NCBI RefSeq assembly: GCF_900182655.1
Contig: NZ_FXTC01000001.1
Location: 806,001-870,000, forward strand
Direction of reading: 5' to 3'
From: Chryseobacterium rhizoplanae
GTDB taxonomy: Bacteria > Bacteroidota > Bacteroidia > Flavobacteriales > Weeksellaceae
Length of the DNA stretch: 64,000 nt
Within the stretch, counting starts at the first letter, position 1, and each line of letters begins with the position of its first letter. A program made the translations under genes and the position numbers. Positions 51,395 through 61,152 of this stretch are shown one piece after another. The notes below the pieces were generated by a model. It was not told the DNA's origin and did not search any database. It saw only the letters and a list, made by a program, of their open reading frames with translations.

Positions 51395-52810
51395 ATGAAG
51401 AGTTTATTAAACATCATAAAAGGAATCACTTTTTCAGTTTTCATACTCGGGGCCATTTCATCCTGTATGGCAAGAAAAGAATATGAAAGACCGAAGAACG
51501 TGGTAGACGAAAAACTGTTTCGTACAGATATGCTTCCTTCAGACAGTACTAATATTGCGAATGTTTCCTGGAAAGAAATTTTTACAGATCCCTTGCTGCA
51601 AGGACATATTTCTAAGGCTTTAGAAAATAATCTTGATATAAGAATTGCATTACAGAGCATTAATTCTGCAGAAGCTTATCTTAAGCAGAGTAAAGCAGCA
51701 TATGCCCCAACTGTTACAGTAGGACCCGGTTATACTTTCCAGACTCAGTCTTTGAATACCCAAACCGGGAGACTATTCGGGGACAGAAGATACATTAATC
51801 AGCTTGATATTACTGCAAGTATAGGTTGGGAGGCTGATATCTGGGGAAAACTGAAAGCTCAGGAAAAAGCTCAGTTAGCAACTTATTTGGGAACAGTGGC
51901 AGCACATAAAGCCGTTAAAAGTGACCTTGTTTCTTCCATTGCTTCTGCATATTATCAATTGCTGACTTTTGACGCGCAAAAAAGAATCATCAATGAAACG
52001 ATTGCTGTTCGTGAGAAAAATCTTGAGACCACAAAAGCTTTAAAAGTTTCAGGAACTGTTACAGAAGTAGCAGTACAGCAGAGTGAGGCTCTCGTTTTCA
52101 ATGCGAAATCTATGCTGATTGATATTGATACCCAGATCCAGCTTTTGGAAAATACAATAAGCCTGCTTATGGGAGAGCCCTCGCATACGATTGAAAGATC
52201 AACATTGGAATCTCAAAATGTTCCTATTGACTTAAAATTAGGATATCCTGCCCAATTATTGGCCAATCGTCCTGATGTCATGAGAGCGGAATATAACCTA
52301 ATGAATGCTTTCGAGCTTACCAACTCGGCAAAAGCGCAGTTTTATCCAACGTTGAAGATTACTGGAAGTGGAGGAATTCAGTCTCTTGATATTGATCACT
52401 TATTCAGTGTAAATTCATTGTTTGCAAGTGTTATAGGAGGACTGGCCCAGCCTATTTTAAACAAAAGAACGATCAAAACAAATTATGAGGTGAGTCTTGC
52501 CAATCAGGAAACTGCTTATCTTAACTTCAGAAAAACCGTTCTTACTGCTGGTAAAGAAGTTTCAGATGCTATCAGGGTTTTCTCTGTGCAGGATTCATTT
52601 ATTGAATTAAAACAACATGAGCTGGATGCCTACAAAAAATCGGTTGATTATTCTCAGGAACTGGTGAACTATGGTATGGCCAACTATCTTGAAGTGTTGA
52701 ATGCAAGTGTGAATTCACTGAATGCTGAACTTAACATCTCGAATGCCCGATACAGTAAAATGAAAGCTGCCGTAGAGCTTTATCAGGCTTTAGGCGGAGG
52801 TTGGAAATAA
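51395..52810 (+). CDS. outer-membrane efflux channel (TolC/OprM, NodT-type lipoprotein)
   Basis: A 471-residue protein with lipobox-like start (FILGAISSCMARKEYERP, C24). Two duplicated halves with long helices and the tip region (e.g. LLANRPDVMRAEYNL, YLNFRKTVLTAGKEVSDA) are seen as in OprM. It completes the tripartite RND pump. Confidence 0.93.
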   Translation: MKSLLNIIKGITFSVFILGAISSCMARKEYERPKNVVDEKLFRTDMLPSDSTNIANVSWKEIFTDPLLQGHISKALENNLDIRIALQSINSAEAYLKQSKAAYAPTVTVGPGYTFQTQSLNTQTGRLFGDRRYINQLDITASIGWEADIWGKLKAQEKAQLATYLGTVAAHKAVKSDLVSSIASAYYQLLTFDAQKRIINETIAVREKNLETTKALKVSGTVTEVAVQQSEALVFNAKSMLIDIDTQIQLLENTISLLMGEPSHTIERSTLESQNVPIDLKLGYPAQLLANRPDVMRAEYNLMNAFELTNSAKAQFYPTLKITGSGGIQSLDIDHLFSVNSLFASVIGGLAQPILNKRTIKTNYEVSLANQETAYLNFRKTVLTAGKEVSDAIRVFSVQDSFIELKQHELDAYKKSVDYSQELVNYGMANYLEVLNASVNSLNAELNISNARYSKMKAAVELYQALGGGWK

Positions 52811-52834
52811 ACGCATTTTGTAATTTAATATCAT

Positions 52835-52867
52835 AAAAACGTATGTCAGTAATGGCATACGTTTTTT
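52835..52867 (+). terminator. terminator of the RND operon
   Basis: AAAACGTATG and CATACGTTTT form a perfect 10-bp stem followed by TT. Confidence 0.85.
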
Positions 52868-52919
52868 GATTATTGATCATGCTAAAATGATTAAATAGAT
52901 AAAACCAATTTGTATAAAT

Positions 52920-52943
52920 GTATTTAACTACGTAGTTTTATAC
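52920..52943. promoter_or_regulatory. 24-bp near-perfect palindrome, probable operator
   Basis: GTATTTAACTAC and GTAGTTTTATAC match at 10 of 12 positions of the dyad, with the perfect core AACTACGTAGTT (52926-52937). It lies 17 bp before the GNAT start, at the promoter of a GNAT/MarR pair. Confidence 0.65.
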
Positions 52944-52960
52944 TTTAAAATTCAAGCGCT

Positions 52961-53449
52961 ATGAAATTGCAGATACAACCCATAGGAAATTCTTATTCGG
53001 AACAGGCGATTGACCTGATTTTGAATATCCAGCAGAAGGAGTTTAATATTCCGATCACCATTAAAGATCAGCCTGATCTTTTACAGATTGAAAGTTTTTA
53101 CACAGAAGCAGGAGGCAACTTTTGGGGCGCGTTTGTAGATGGTGAGCTGGTAGGTTCTATTGCACTGGTTAAGTTTGATGAAAGGGTAGGAGCGATCAGA
53201 AAAATGTTTGTTAAAAAGGAATTCAGAGGCAAAGAACTGAATATTGCCCAAGAACTACTGGAAGTTTTAATTTCTTTCTGCCGCGAAAACGGAATTGATG
53301 ATTTATATTTAGGAACCATAACGGTACTGAAAGCTGCACAGCGTTTCTATGAAAGGAATCAGTTTGTGAAGATTGAAAAAGGAAACCTCCCTGTAAAATT
53401 TCCTTTGATGAGTGCTGATGATATTTTTTACCATTTAAATATTGCCTGA
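52961..53449 (+). CDS. GNAT-family N-acetyltransferase
   Basis: A 162-residue protein with the acetyl-CoA binding block AIRKMFVKKEFRGKELNIAQELL (about residues 66-88) and FYERNQFVKI near the end. Its substrate is unknown. The MarR gene follows 2 bp later, so the pair is an operon. Confidence 0.87.
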   Translation: MKLQIQPIGNSYSEQAIDLILNIQQKEFNIPITIKDQPDLLQIESFYTEAGGNFWGAFVDGELVGSIALVKFDERVGAIRKMFVKKEFRGKELNIAQELLEVLISFCRENGIDDLYLGTITVLKAAQRFYERNQFVKIEKGNLPVKFPLMSADDIFYHLNIA

Positions 53450-53451
53450 AT

Positions 53452-53931
53452 ATGAATGTAATCAACGAAGCAGGAATTCTTGCCATATCAACCAGATTGC
53501 ACCGTTTGAGTGAACAACTGAGGAAAGATGGAGCGCTTATCTATAAAGCATTCGGAATTGATTTTGAACTGAAATGGTTTCCGGTAATCTTTACCATTTA
53601 TAAAAAAGAGATAGCAAGCGTTGTCGAAATTGCCAATGAAATAGGGTATACTCATCCATCCACTATCACCCTACTCAAAGAACTCGAAAAACTGGAGCTG
53701 ATACAATGGGAAAAAGACAAGCAGGACGAACGTAAAAGACTTTTTAAACTCACTTCAAAAGGGCAGGAGCTCATTGAAAAAATGAAACCGGTTTGGGAGT
53801 TGATGTCACAGATTTTAGGTGATATTGCTGACAATAACAACAATCTGCTTACTGCTATTGATGAAGCGGAAGAGAAAATTGCAAGCCAGTCTTTTTATCA
53901 GAGAGCGCTGCAGGTGAAGAACTGGAAATAA
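53452..53931 (+). CDS. MarR-family regulator
   Basis: A 159-residue winged-helix protein (EIANEIGYTHPSTITLLKELEKLELI, then the wing DKQDERKRLFKLTSKG). Dimerisation helices lie at both ends. It is co-transcribed with the GNAT gene, and a palindrome lies at their promoter, so it probably controls its own operon. Confidence 0.87.
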   Translation: MNVINEAGILAISTRLHRLSEQLRKDGALIYKAFGIDFELKWFPVIFTIYKKEIASVVEIANEIGYTHPSTITLLKELEKLELIQWEKDKQDERKRLFKLTSKGQELIEKMKPVWELMSQILGDIADNNNNLLTAIDEAEEKIASQSFYQRALQVKNWK

Positions 53932-53950
53932 GTAGATTTTAGTTATATAA

Positions 53951-53983
53951 AAAAACAGTTGTACAAATGATATAGCTGTTTTT
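53951..53983. terminator. convergent terminator
   Basis: AAAAACAG and CTGTTTTT arms, imperfect inside, between the MarR gene and the minus-strand zinc-ribbon gene. Confidence 0.65.
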
Positions 53984-54611
53984 ATTCTATAATAATATCA
54001 AGTGATTCTTTGAAAGGATGTATACTTTTCAGATATTCTTTGTCTTGTTCCGTTAATTCATTTGTTCCAAGAGAAATATCTTCCCAAACTTTTTCATCTT
54101 GGTGTTTAAGAGCAAATTCAATGGATTCAATTTTGATTTTTTTATTAAGTCCCAGTATTCTCAAATCTATTCGTTGGCCTTCCCTGATTTCCCCCTCTAT
54201 AATTTGTCCTATCAAGAAAAACTGCCTTCCTGTAATCTGAATAGTATCGTTAAGCTTAAATTGGGCAACAATTAAATGATGCCAGCTATATCCGCAAAAT
54301 CTGCATTGCTTTGCATGTGGAGTACGGGCAAGTTTGTCACATTTCGGACAATTATTAAAAAAAACTTTTTCAGGAGTTTCAGTCATTACACGCGTTACAA
54401 TGTTTTGTTTAAAGACCTCATAACTATTTTCTAATAGATTTGTGATTTCAGGGTTGGAACTTATCCAGCCTTTATCTATCATTATCTTTCTGAATTGTGG
54501 ATTTTCATTACTCTTGAAAGAAGACATTTGATGTTTTAGGGCTAACTTTTCATTTTTAGTCATTAAGTTACCGAAATAGTTGATAATATAATCTGTGGTT
54601 TCCTGGTCCAT
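53982..54611 (-). CDS. zinc-ribbon protein with EF-Tu-domain-2-like barrel
   Basis: A 209-residue protein. Four cysteines CPKC (about residues 88-91) and CRFC (about 103-106) form a zinc ribbon. The following part, F-KLNDTIQITGRQFFLIGQ, then EGEIREGQRIDL and KIKIESIEF, has the pattern of translation-factor domain 2 (EF-Tu type), but no GTPase domain is present. Function unknown; the similarity is by eye. Confidence 0.6.
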   Translation of the reverse strand: MDQETTDYIINYFGNLMTKNEKLALKHQMSSFKSNENPQFRKIMIDKGWISSNPEITNLLENSYEVFKQNIVTRVMTETPEKVFFNNCPKCDKLARTPHAKQCRFCGYSWHHLIVAQFKLNDTIQITGRQFFLIGQIIEGEIREGQRIDLRILGLNKKIKIESIEFALKHQDEKVWEDISLGTNELTEQDKEYLKSIHPFKESLDIIIE

Positions 54612-54686
54612 ATCTAATTGAAAAGAGTTAAATGATTTTAAATGTCTAATGTATTATTTATTTCTTTAAAATAATCATATAATATA

Positions 54687-54717
54687 AAAGAACCCGCCAA
54701 ATTCTGGCGGGTTCTTT
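54687..54717. terminator. terminator after the TonB-dependent receptor gene
   Basis: AAAGAACCCGCCA and TGGCGGGTTCTTT form a perfect 13-bp stem around a 5-nt loop. Confidence 0.92.
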
Positions 54718-54743
54718 GAATTCATTATTGAAATGAAATTATA

Positions 54744-57353
54744 TTAGAATCTTAAAGTCGCTGCAACAGACCAGGTTCTTCCAAAACCAAGGAATCCTGT
54801 ATTACCATCAGCAATACCCTGATAAACTCTACCTGTTTCCTGGTACGTTTTTCCGGCATTTGGACCGCTGGCAATTTTGTCACCTGCAAAAATATTGGAG
54901 CTTAATTCAGAAATATAATATTTATTGAATAAGTTGTATACATTCGCTCTCAATGTTAAAGACTTTTTCGCATCAAGTGTGAATTTGTAAGAAGCACCTA
55001 CGTCAAATAAATTATAACTTGGCAATTTTACAATTCCTTTTTCTCTTGCAGCCTCAGTAAGGAAATTGATTGGGTTAAACTGTGCATACAGCTTGTCATA
55101 ATATTCCCAGTTAGCATCAATACTGAAAGCTTTGGTAATGCTATAATCAACTCCCAGACTTGCTGTAGTTTGTGCAGCATCTCCAACTTTTAAATCTTTG
55201 ATGTTGATAACTCCTGTAGCTCCGGCAACTTCCTGATTGTTTTGAACATCAAGAATGTTGAAATTGGCGTTTCCTTTGTACTTCCAGTTCCCTAATGATA
55301 ACATCCCTCTCAGCCTAAGGTTAGCAAATGGTCTTGCCTTCGCTTCCAATTCAACACCCTGGTGTATTTGTCCAACATTCAGAGCGTTGTAGAAATAAGC
55401 ATTTCCAAGTTGCAATTGAGAGAAGTTAGCTACATCTGCAGCTCCTGCATTAAAAGTTCTTGAAATAAATCTGTCATCCCACTGCGTTCTGTACGCATTG
55501 ATATTTACATCTACATAACGGGATTTGAAACCATATCCTAACTCTACAGAGAAAATTCTTTCATTCTTTGCATCGTTGTAAATATTCTGGTTGGAAGGGA
55601 ACAGCGCGTTGAATAATGGCTGTCTTGAAATAACTCCTGTATTGAAAAATACATTATGGTGTTCATCTATATTATAGTTGGCACCACCTTTTACAATATA
55701 ACCCGTTTTATGGTACCATTTTGTTTCCTGGTTTCCTGGAGTATACAGCATATAGTCTCTTCTTTTGTAGTACTGTTCAGAAACTGATCCCTGAACGGAT
55801 GCACTTAGTTTTTCAGAGCTGTATTCAACCATTCCGTATACACCTGCCCATTTTACCAGACCTTCGTTGTGGACAGATACTTTTTGAGCATCTTTAAGTT
55901 TAGTAAGAGGCTCCGGTTTTACCGTATTGTTGATATAGTATCCTTTTGGAGCATTTGCCGTACTGGAAACAAATAGTGCATCAGATCCCAACATATCGGT
56001 TACAATATCATAAAGTGCCCCTTTGTAAGTTTTAAGATCGATACCTCCGTTAAAGGTCCAGTTATTTTTTTTGTAATTAAGGTCTGCAATTACTCCATAC
56101 CAGTCATGAGCATTGATACTTTGCTTTCTTACGATACCGCTGGTTCCGTTTAGCGTAGCTACATATTGTCCGTTATAATCACCAGGAGATCCTGCAGGAG
56201 CAGTAAAGGTCGATTTCTGGAAAGTGTTTCCGTTATAATCGGTTACCATACCCCCTCTGTTATATCTGTAAATCATATCCCAGTTGATCGTACCGTCTCC
56301 GCCTGCACCGTAATTCATGAAATTCATGGTCTGGCCGCTGCCGTTTTTGATAGAACCGTTCAGTCCGGTACCACCGCCTCCACGTCCCCATGAACCATAA
56401 AGAACGGTAGATAACTTCAGGTTATCATTCATTGTCCAGTCCCAGTTCAATGATGCAATAGGCTTATGATAGAAGTTAGGAGCCAAATTAAATTGAGAAC
56501 CATTTAACATTCCTGTCTGAGGGTTGTATCTTCTTCCATAAGTATCCAGTTGCTGTAGAGTAGCTACATTCGCTCCGGTTGCAGAAGACCTTCTTGTATC
56601 ATGTACCTGAGGTGCTCCGGTTGCGATTAAATTGAATGCATGTTTTTCATTAGGCTTAAATCCTGTTGAGAAAAACCAGGAATAACCTTCTCCTTTCGTT
56701 CCATTGATATAACCATCACCTTGCCAACGGGAAAGCAATACAGTTGTTCCCCATTTGTTTTTTAGCCCGGAAGAGTACATCGCAGATATTCTGGAGTAGT
56801 TATCATTACCTACTTCTCCTTTGATCATTGCTTTCTGCTCAGAATCGGTAGCTTTGGTCACAATATTGATGGTTCCCCCTACAGAAGGAACTACAAATTT
56901 GGATGCTCCCAAACCTCTCTGGATCTGAATGTTGCTCGCGATATCTGCCAACCCGGTCCAGTTAGACCAGTATACAGTACCTCCCTGCATATCATTCACG
57001 GGCTGTCCGTTGATGATCACTGCAATGTTAGCCCCATCAAAACCTCTCATGTTGATTCTGCTGTCTCCAAAACCTCCACCCACTTTGGTCACATACACGG
57101 ATGGGGTAGACTTCATAATCTCAGGAAATTCTCTGTTTCCCAGCTTCTCCTGAATTTCCGCTGCCTTGATGGTGGAAACTGCAACAGGAGTTTTTCTTTC
57201 TTTGGCTGTTTGGGAAAGGTTTCTACCTACCAACATCACCTCATCAAGAGATTTTGATTTCTCTAAAGAATCCTTCGTACTCTGCCCGTAATAAAGGGCG
57301 GCCGTTGGTAAAACAAGCGCTATAAATAGTCGCTTTTTAAAAATAATGCTCAT
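54744..57353 (-). CDS. TonB-dependent outer-membrane receptor
   Basis: An 869-residue protein with signal peptide (MSIIFKKRLFIALVLPTAALYYGQ), TonB-box-like stretch near residue 37 (SLDEVMLVG), plug domain (about 55-175; PEIMKSTPSVYVTKVGGGFGD) and a 22-strand barrel ending in aromatic TLRF. It lacks the N-terminal carboxypeptidase-like domain of SusC proteins, and no SusD lies beside it, so it is more likely a metal or siderophore type receptor; the ligand is unknown. Confidence 0.93.
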   Translation of the reverse strand: MSIIFKKRLFIALVLPTAALYYGQSTKDSLEKSKSLDEVMLVGRNLSQTAKERKTPVAVSTIKAAEIQEKLGNREFPEIMKSTPSVYVTKVGGGFGDSRINMRGFDGANIAVIINGQPVNDMQGGTVYWSNWTGLADIASNIQIQRGLGASKFVVPSVGGTINIVTKATDSEQKAMIKGEVGNDNYSRISAMYSSGLKNKWGTTVLLSRWQGDGYINGTKGEGYSWFFSTGFKPNEKHAFNLIATGAPQVHDTRRSSATGANVATLQQLDTYGRRYNPQTGMLNGSQFNLAPNFYHKPIASLNWDWTMNDNLKLSTVLYGSWGRGGGGTGLNGSIKNGSGQTMNFMNYGAGGDGTINWDMIYRYNRGGMVTDYNGNTFQKSTFTAPAGSPGDYNGQYVATLNGTSGIVRKQSINAHDWYGVIADLNYKKNNWTFNGGIDLKTYKGALYDIVTDMLGSDALFVSSTANAPKGYYINNTVKPEPLTKLKDAQKVSVHNEGLVKWAGVYGMVEYSSEKLSASVQGSVSEQYYKRRDYMLYTPGNQETKWYHKTGYIVKGGANYNIDEHHNVFFNTGVISRQPLFNALFPSNQNIYNDAKNERIFSVELGYGFKSRYVDVNINAYRTQWDDRFISRTFNAGAADVANFSQLQLGNAYFYNALNVGQIHQGVELEAKARPFANLRLRGMLSLGNWKYKGNANFNILDVQNNQEVAGATGVINIKDLKVGDAAQTTASLGVDYSITKAFSIDANWEYYDKLYAQFNPINFLTEAAREKGIVKLPSYNLFDVGASYKFTLDAKKSLTLRANVYNLFNKYYISELSSNIFAGDKIASGPNAGKTYQETGRVYQGIADGNTGFLGFGRTWSVAATLRF

Positions 57354-57385
57354 GAAATAAACTAGCGTTTTTGAATTTAAGGCTG

Positions 57386-57393
57386 CAAAGATG
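57386..57393 (-). promoter_or_regulatory. possible -7 element of the receptor gene
   Basis: CATCTTTG on the minus strand deviates by one base from TAnnTTTG and lies 33 bp before the receptor start. The rest of 57354-57733 is AT-rich and I see no gene or convincing site. Confidence 0.3.
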
Positions 57394-57733
57394 GATATTT
57401 ATTTTTTAATAAAGTATTAAATCTTTGTTACGTGATTTCATAAAGCATGAGGATATTCTATTATTGCTCGTTTTTTTGTGTGTATTAATTAATTCAGTTC
57501 ATTAATTTACAATTTGTTATAGAAGTGAATTATTATAAAACAGAATATATATTAGATGCATAAAATAATTATGTGCTTCATTATATTTTTCATTACGGTG
57601 GCTGTTGTTTGTTTAAAATATTCTAATTATTCATTGATTTGATGATATAACATTTGGTAATTGACTAGAGTCATAAACTTTATACTGTTGTTTTGATACC
57701 TTGTATTATTATTTATTTAAAACCGTGATTATT

Positions 57734-58144
57734 ATGAAAAAGAATTTTTTTGAAAGGTTTTCAGATCGTGTTGTCTGTATTACCGGAAGTCCCGGGGCTT
57801 TTGTCGGTGTAAGTCTTCTTGTTGTTATCTGGGCAGTTTGCGGACCTATTTTTAACTATTCCGAAACCTGGCAGCTGGTTATCAATACCGGTACTACTAT
57901 TATAACTTTCCTGATGGTGTTTCTGATTCAAAAGACTCAGAATAAAGATTCAAAAGCAATTCAGATAAAACTGAATGAGCTTATAGCATCCTATGAAAAA
58001 GCCAGCAACCGGCTGGTTGATATTGAAGATTTAACGGAAGAAGAACTGGACCAGCTTCATAAGTATTATGAAAAATTAGGTAAGCTTTCCAATGAATCAA
58101 AGCCATCCTCAAATTCTGCAGGACAGCAGCACCGATATAAATAA
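57734..58144 (+). CDS. low-affinity iron permease family protein
   Basis: A 136-residue protein starting at MKKNFFERFSDRVV. Two helices (about residues 22-44 and 53-74; PGAFVGVSLLVVIWAVCGP, FLMVFLIQKTQNKDSKAIQIKLNEL) are the family hallmark. Bacterial members are named after a fungal iron permease, and their real function is uncertain. The tail is charged. Confidence 0.85.
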   Translation: MKKNFFERFSDRVVCITGSPGAFVGVSLLVVIWAVCGPIFNYSETWQLVINTGTTIITFLMVFLIQKTQNKDSKAIQIKLNELIASYEKASNRLVDIEDLTEEELDQLHKYYEKLGKLSNESKPSSNSAGQQHRYK

Positions 58145-58209
58145 TCAGTTGCTTCCGGAATAGGAAATTATTTAACGTATCAGAGGATATCTGCAAATAT
58201 TGAATAACT

Positions 58210-58962
58210 ATGAAAAATCTACAACTCAAAGACAAATCTGTCCTCATTACAGGAGCAGACAGCGGAATTGGTAAGGCAATAGCACTTTTATTTGCTAAAG
58301 AAGGAGCTAATATTGCATTTATACACTATCATGATGCTAAAGATGCCCAAAAAACAAGCAAAGAAATTGAAGAGCTGGGAAAAAAGGTTCTTTCGTTTGA
58401 AGGAGATATTAATGATAGTAAATTCTGTGAATCCGTTGTTGATGAGGTTGCTTCCGGATTTGGGGGAATAGATATCCTGATTAATAACGCCGGAACTCAG
58501 TTTCCCTCTGATACTATAGAAAATCTTCAGGAAGAAAATATCCGTAAGACCTTTAATTCAAATATTATCGGGATGATGCTATTGACAAAAGCCGTATTTC
58601 CCCACTTAAAAAAAGGCGATGTTATTATCAATACAACTTCTGCAACCGCTTATTTGGGGCACGAAGAATTACTTGATTATTCTGCAACCAAAGGAGCTAT
58701 AGTTTCTTTTACCCGTTCACTGGCACTTCAGGCTAAACCCCAGGGGATACGTGTAAATGCTGTAGCACCCGGCCCGGTAGCAACACCGCTTACAGAAAAA
58801 ACATTCGGAGAAGAAGATGAAGATACGGATAAGCCGCCCCTGGAGCGTAATGCTTCCACAGAAGAAGTGGCTGCAAGCTTTTTATTTCTTGCTACAGATG
58901 CTTCAGCACAGATAACGGGGCAGGTTCTTCATCCAAATGGTGGCTTAATTGTTAACGGTTAA
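58210..58962 (+). CDS. SDR-family oxidoreductase
   Basis: A 250-residue short-chain dehydrogenase. The nucleotide-binding TGADSGIGKA (about 14-23), NNAG (about 91-94) and catalytic Y-x3-K (YSATKGAI, about 155-159) are seen. It resembles YghA/glucose-1-dehydrogenase-like stress proteins; the substrate is unknown. The alpha-amylase gene follows 11 bp later. Confidence 0.92.
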   Translation: MKNLQLKDKSVLITGADSGIGKAIALLFAKEGANIAFIHYHDAKDAQKTSKEIEELGKKVLSFEGDINDSKFCESVVDEVASGFGGIDILINNAGTQFPSDTIENLQEENIRKTFNSNIIGMMLLTKAVFPHLKKGDVIINTTSATAYLGHEELLDYSATKGAIVSFTRSLALQAKPQGIRVNAVAPGPVATPLTEKTFGEEDEDTDKPPLERNASTEEVAASFLFLATDASAQITGQVLHPNGGLIVNG

Positions 58963-58973
58963 AAAGACTGGAT

Positions 58974-60452
58974 ATGAATGGGGTTATTATTCAGTTTTTC
59001 CATTGGTATCATCCGGGAAATCTTTGGAATGAATTTATTGAAAAAGCAGAATATCTGAGGAATTTGGGATTTACTGCCGTATGGCTTCCTCCAGCTAACA
59101 AATGCAGTCTGAACATTGAAGGCCGTGGCTATGATGTCTATGATCTTTATGATCTGGGAGAATTTGATCAGAAAGGAAGTATACCTACCCGGTATGGTAC
59201 AAAAGCAGAATATTTACTGGCAATACAAAAAGCCCATGAACTGGGAATGGCTGTATATGCAGATATTGTTTTAAACCACAGGATGGGAGGCGATGAAGAA
59301 GAAAAGATTATGGTACACCAGCTGAACGAAGAAAACCGTAATGAGAGAATTGCTGAGAACTTAGAAGTTACAGCATATACAAGGTTTATTTTTCCAGGAA
59401 GAAAAGGGGTTTATTCAAATTTTATCTGGAATCATCAATGCTTCAGCGGTATTGATTATGTCATCAAAGAAGGAGAGGAGCTAAAAGGTGTTTTTAAAAT
59501 CCATAATGAATATGGTGAAGAGTGGACAGATGCTGTAAGCCATCAGTTGGGTAACTATGACTATCTGATGGGTGCTGATATAGAATACCGTAATCCTTAT
59601 GTAGTAGAGGAAATGAAAAAGTGGATCAAATGGTATATGGATACCACGAAAGTTGATGGGATTAGGCTGGATGCTTTAAAGCACATTTCTTCAGATTTCC
59701 TGAAAGAATGGATCTTTTATATTAAAACAGAATTGAATCCTGATTGCTATATTCTGGGAGAATTCTGGAAAGACGAAGCAGAAAAAATTGAATATTTTTC
59801 AGATAAAATGGATGGTCTTATCTCTTGTTTTGATGCCCCGCTGCATTATAATTTTTTCAAGGCCTCAAAAGAAGGAAAAAAATATGATCTGAGCCAGATT
59901 CTAAAAGGGAGCTTTCTGGAAAAGAAACCCGTATTTTCAGTTTCTTTTGTAGAAAACCATGACACACAACAGCTCCAGGCACTTGAATCTTCAGTGGAAG
60001 ATTGGTTTAAGCCTATAGCATATGCAATTATTCTCCTTTCTGATGAGGCTTATCCCTGTGTTTTCTATCCGGATCTTTTTGGAGCAGAATATATCGATGT
60101 AAGAGAAGATCAGGAAATACATATTATCATATCAAAAGTGGAGGAGCTTCCCAGCCTTCTTGAAGTGAGAAAACGTTTTGCTTACGGTAAACAGATCGAT
60201 TATTTTGATCATCCCAACTGTGTGGCTTTTGTACGGACCGGAAATGAAAAGCATCCGGGATGTATTGTGATTATGTCTAATAGTGATGAGGGCTTCAAAG
60301 AAATAGAATTGGGAAAAGAGCATGCAGATTCAACCTATATTGATTTCTTAAAGAATCGCCATGAAGAAATTCATACTGATGAAAATGGAAAAGCCATATT
60401 TTGTGTCAATCCGGGATCTGTAAGCGTGTGGGTAAAGAAATATAAGCCTTAA
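58974..60452 (+). CDS. cytoplasmic alpha-amylase (GH13)
   Basis: A 492-residue glycoside hydrolase with no signal peptide. The four conserved regions are visible: DIVLNH (about 97-102), GIRLDALKH (nucleophile D233), LGEFW (acid E263) and FVENHD (D330). It probably breaks intracellular glucans such as glycogen. Position after an SDR gene suggests a stress or reserve-use context. Confidence 0.93.
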   Translation: MNGVIIQFFHWYHPGNLWNEFIEKAEYLRNLGFTAVWLPPANKCSLNIEGRGYDVYDLYDLGEFDQKGSIPTRYGTKAEYLLAIQKAHELGMAVYADIVLNHRMGGDEEEKIMVHQLNEENRNERIAENLEVTAYTRFIFPGRKGVYSNFIWNHQCFSGIDYVIKEGEELKGVFKIHNEYGEEWTDAVSHQLGNYDYLMGADIEYRNPYVVEEMKKWIKWYMDTTKVDGIRLDALKHISSDFLKEWIFYIKTELNPDCYILGEFWKDEAEKIEYFSDKMDGLISCFDAPLHYNFFKASKEGKKYDLSQILKGSFLEKKPVFSVSFVENHDTQQLQALESSVEDWFKPIAYAIILLSDEAYPCVFYPDLFGAEYIDVREDQEIHIIISKVEELPSLLEVRKRFAYGKQIDYFDHPNCVAFVRTGNEKHPGCIVIMSNSDEGFKEIELGKEHADSTYIDFLKNRHEEIHTDENGKAIFCVNPGSVSVWVKKYKP

Positions 60453-60558
60453 AATAACTATACTCTCAAGAATTTTAGATACCACATCTCAGCATTTAAG
60501 GCAAAAATGGTCTTATAGTTGCAGATTTATCACCAATCAAACACTAAATTATTATATT

Positions 60559-61131
60559 ATGGAAACTAAAACAGCAGCCAAAAAATCACCGGCTAAAAAA
60601 ACAACACCCGCGAAAACATCTGCAAAAACCCCCGCTAAAAAAAATGCAGCCAAAAGTTTGGAAGATCTTTTTGAAGATTCACTGAAAGATATTTATTGGG
60701 CTGAAAAAGCACTGTTGAAGGCACTGCCGGCAATGATGAAAAATGCTACCAGTGAAAAACTTAAAACAGCTATTGACAAGCATATTACTGAAACGGAAGG
60801 TCATGTTGAAAGACTGGAAGAATGTTTTAAAGCCTTAGGAAAAAAAGCCCAGGCAAAGAAATGCGATGCCATGCAGGGATTATTGGATGAAGGAAAAAGT
60901 ATCCTGGAAGAGACAGAGCCGGGAGCAGTAAGAGATGCAGGAATCATTGCAGCGGCACAAAAAGTTGAGCATTACGAAATCGCCACATACGGTACCCTTG
61001 CAGCTTTTGCAAAAGTATTGAAAGAGGAGGATTGCCTTAAACATCTTTTAAGCACATTGGAAGAAGAGAAAAAATGTGATGAGTTGTTAACAAAAGTTGC
61101 GGATACCAATCTCAACAGCAAAGCAATGTAA
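60559..61131 (+). CDS. YciE/YciF-like (DUF892) ferritin-fold protein with histone-H1-like tail
   Basis: A 190-residue protein. A lysine/alanine/proline-rich tail (residues 1-33, repeats like PAKK and AAKK) is followed by the DUF892 four-helix domain (SLEDLFEDSLKDIYWAEKAL, then ITETEGHVERLEECF and AAQKVEHYEIATYG). Acidic and histidine residues in those helices could bind a di-iron centre. The tail could bind DNA, by analogy with H1-like proteins. Confidence 0.88.
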   Translation: METKTAAKKSPAKKTTPAKTSAKTPAKKNAAKSLEDLFEDSLKDIYWAEKALLKALPAMMKNATSEKLKTAIDKHITETEGHVERLEECFKALGKKAQAKKCDAMQGLLDEGKSILEETEPGAVRDAGIIAAAQKVEHYEIATYGTLAAFAKVLKEEDCLKHLLSTLEEEKKCDELLTKVADTNLNSKAM

Positions 61132-61152
61132 AAAAGTATGTATTCATTATAA

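Noticed and set aside
54744..57353. TonB receptor as part of a polysaccharide utilisation locus
   Set aside because: No SusD gene, no N-terminal carboxypeptidase-like domain and no secreted glycoside hydrolase next to it; the amylase further on is cytoplasmic.
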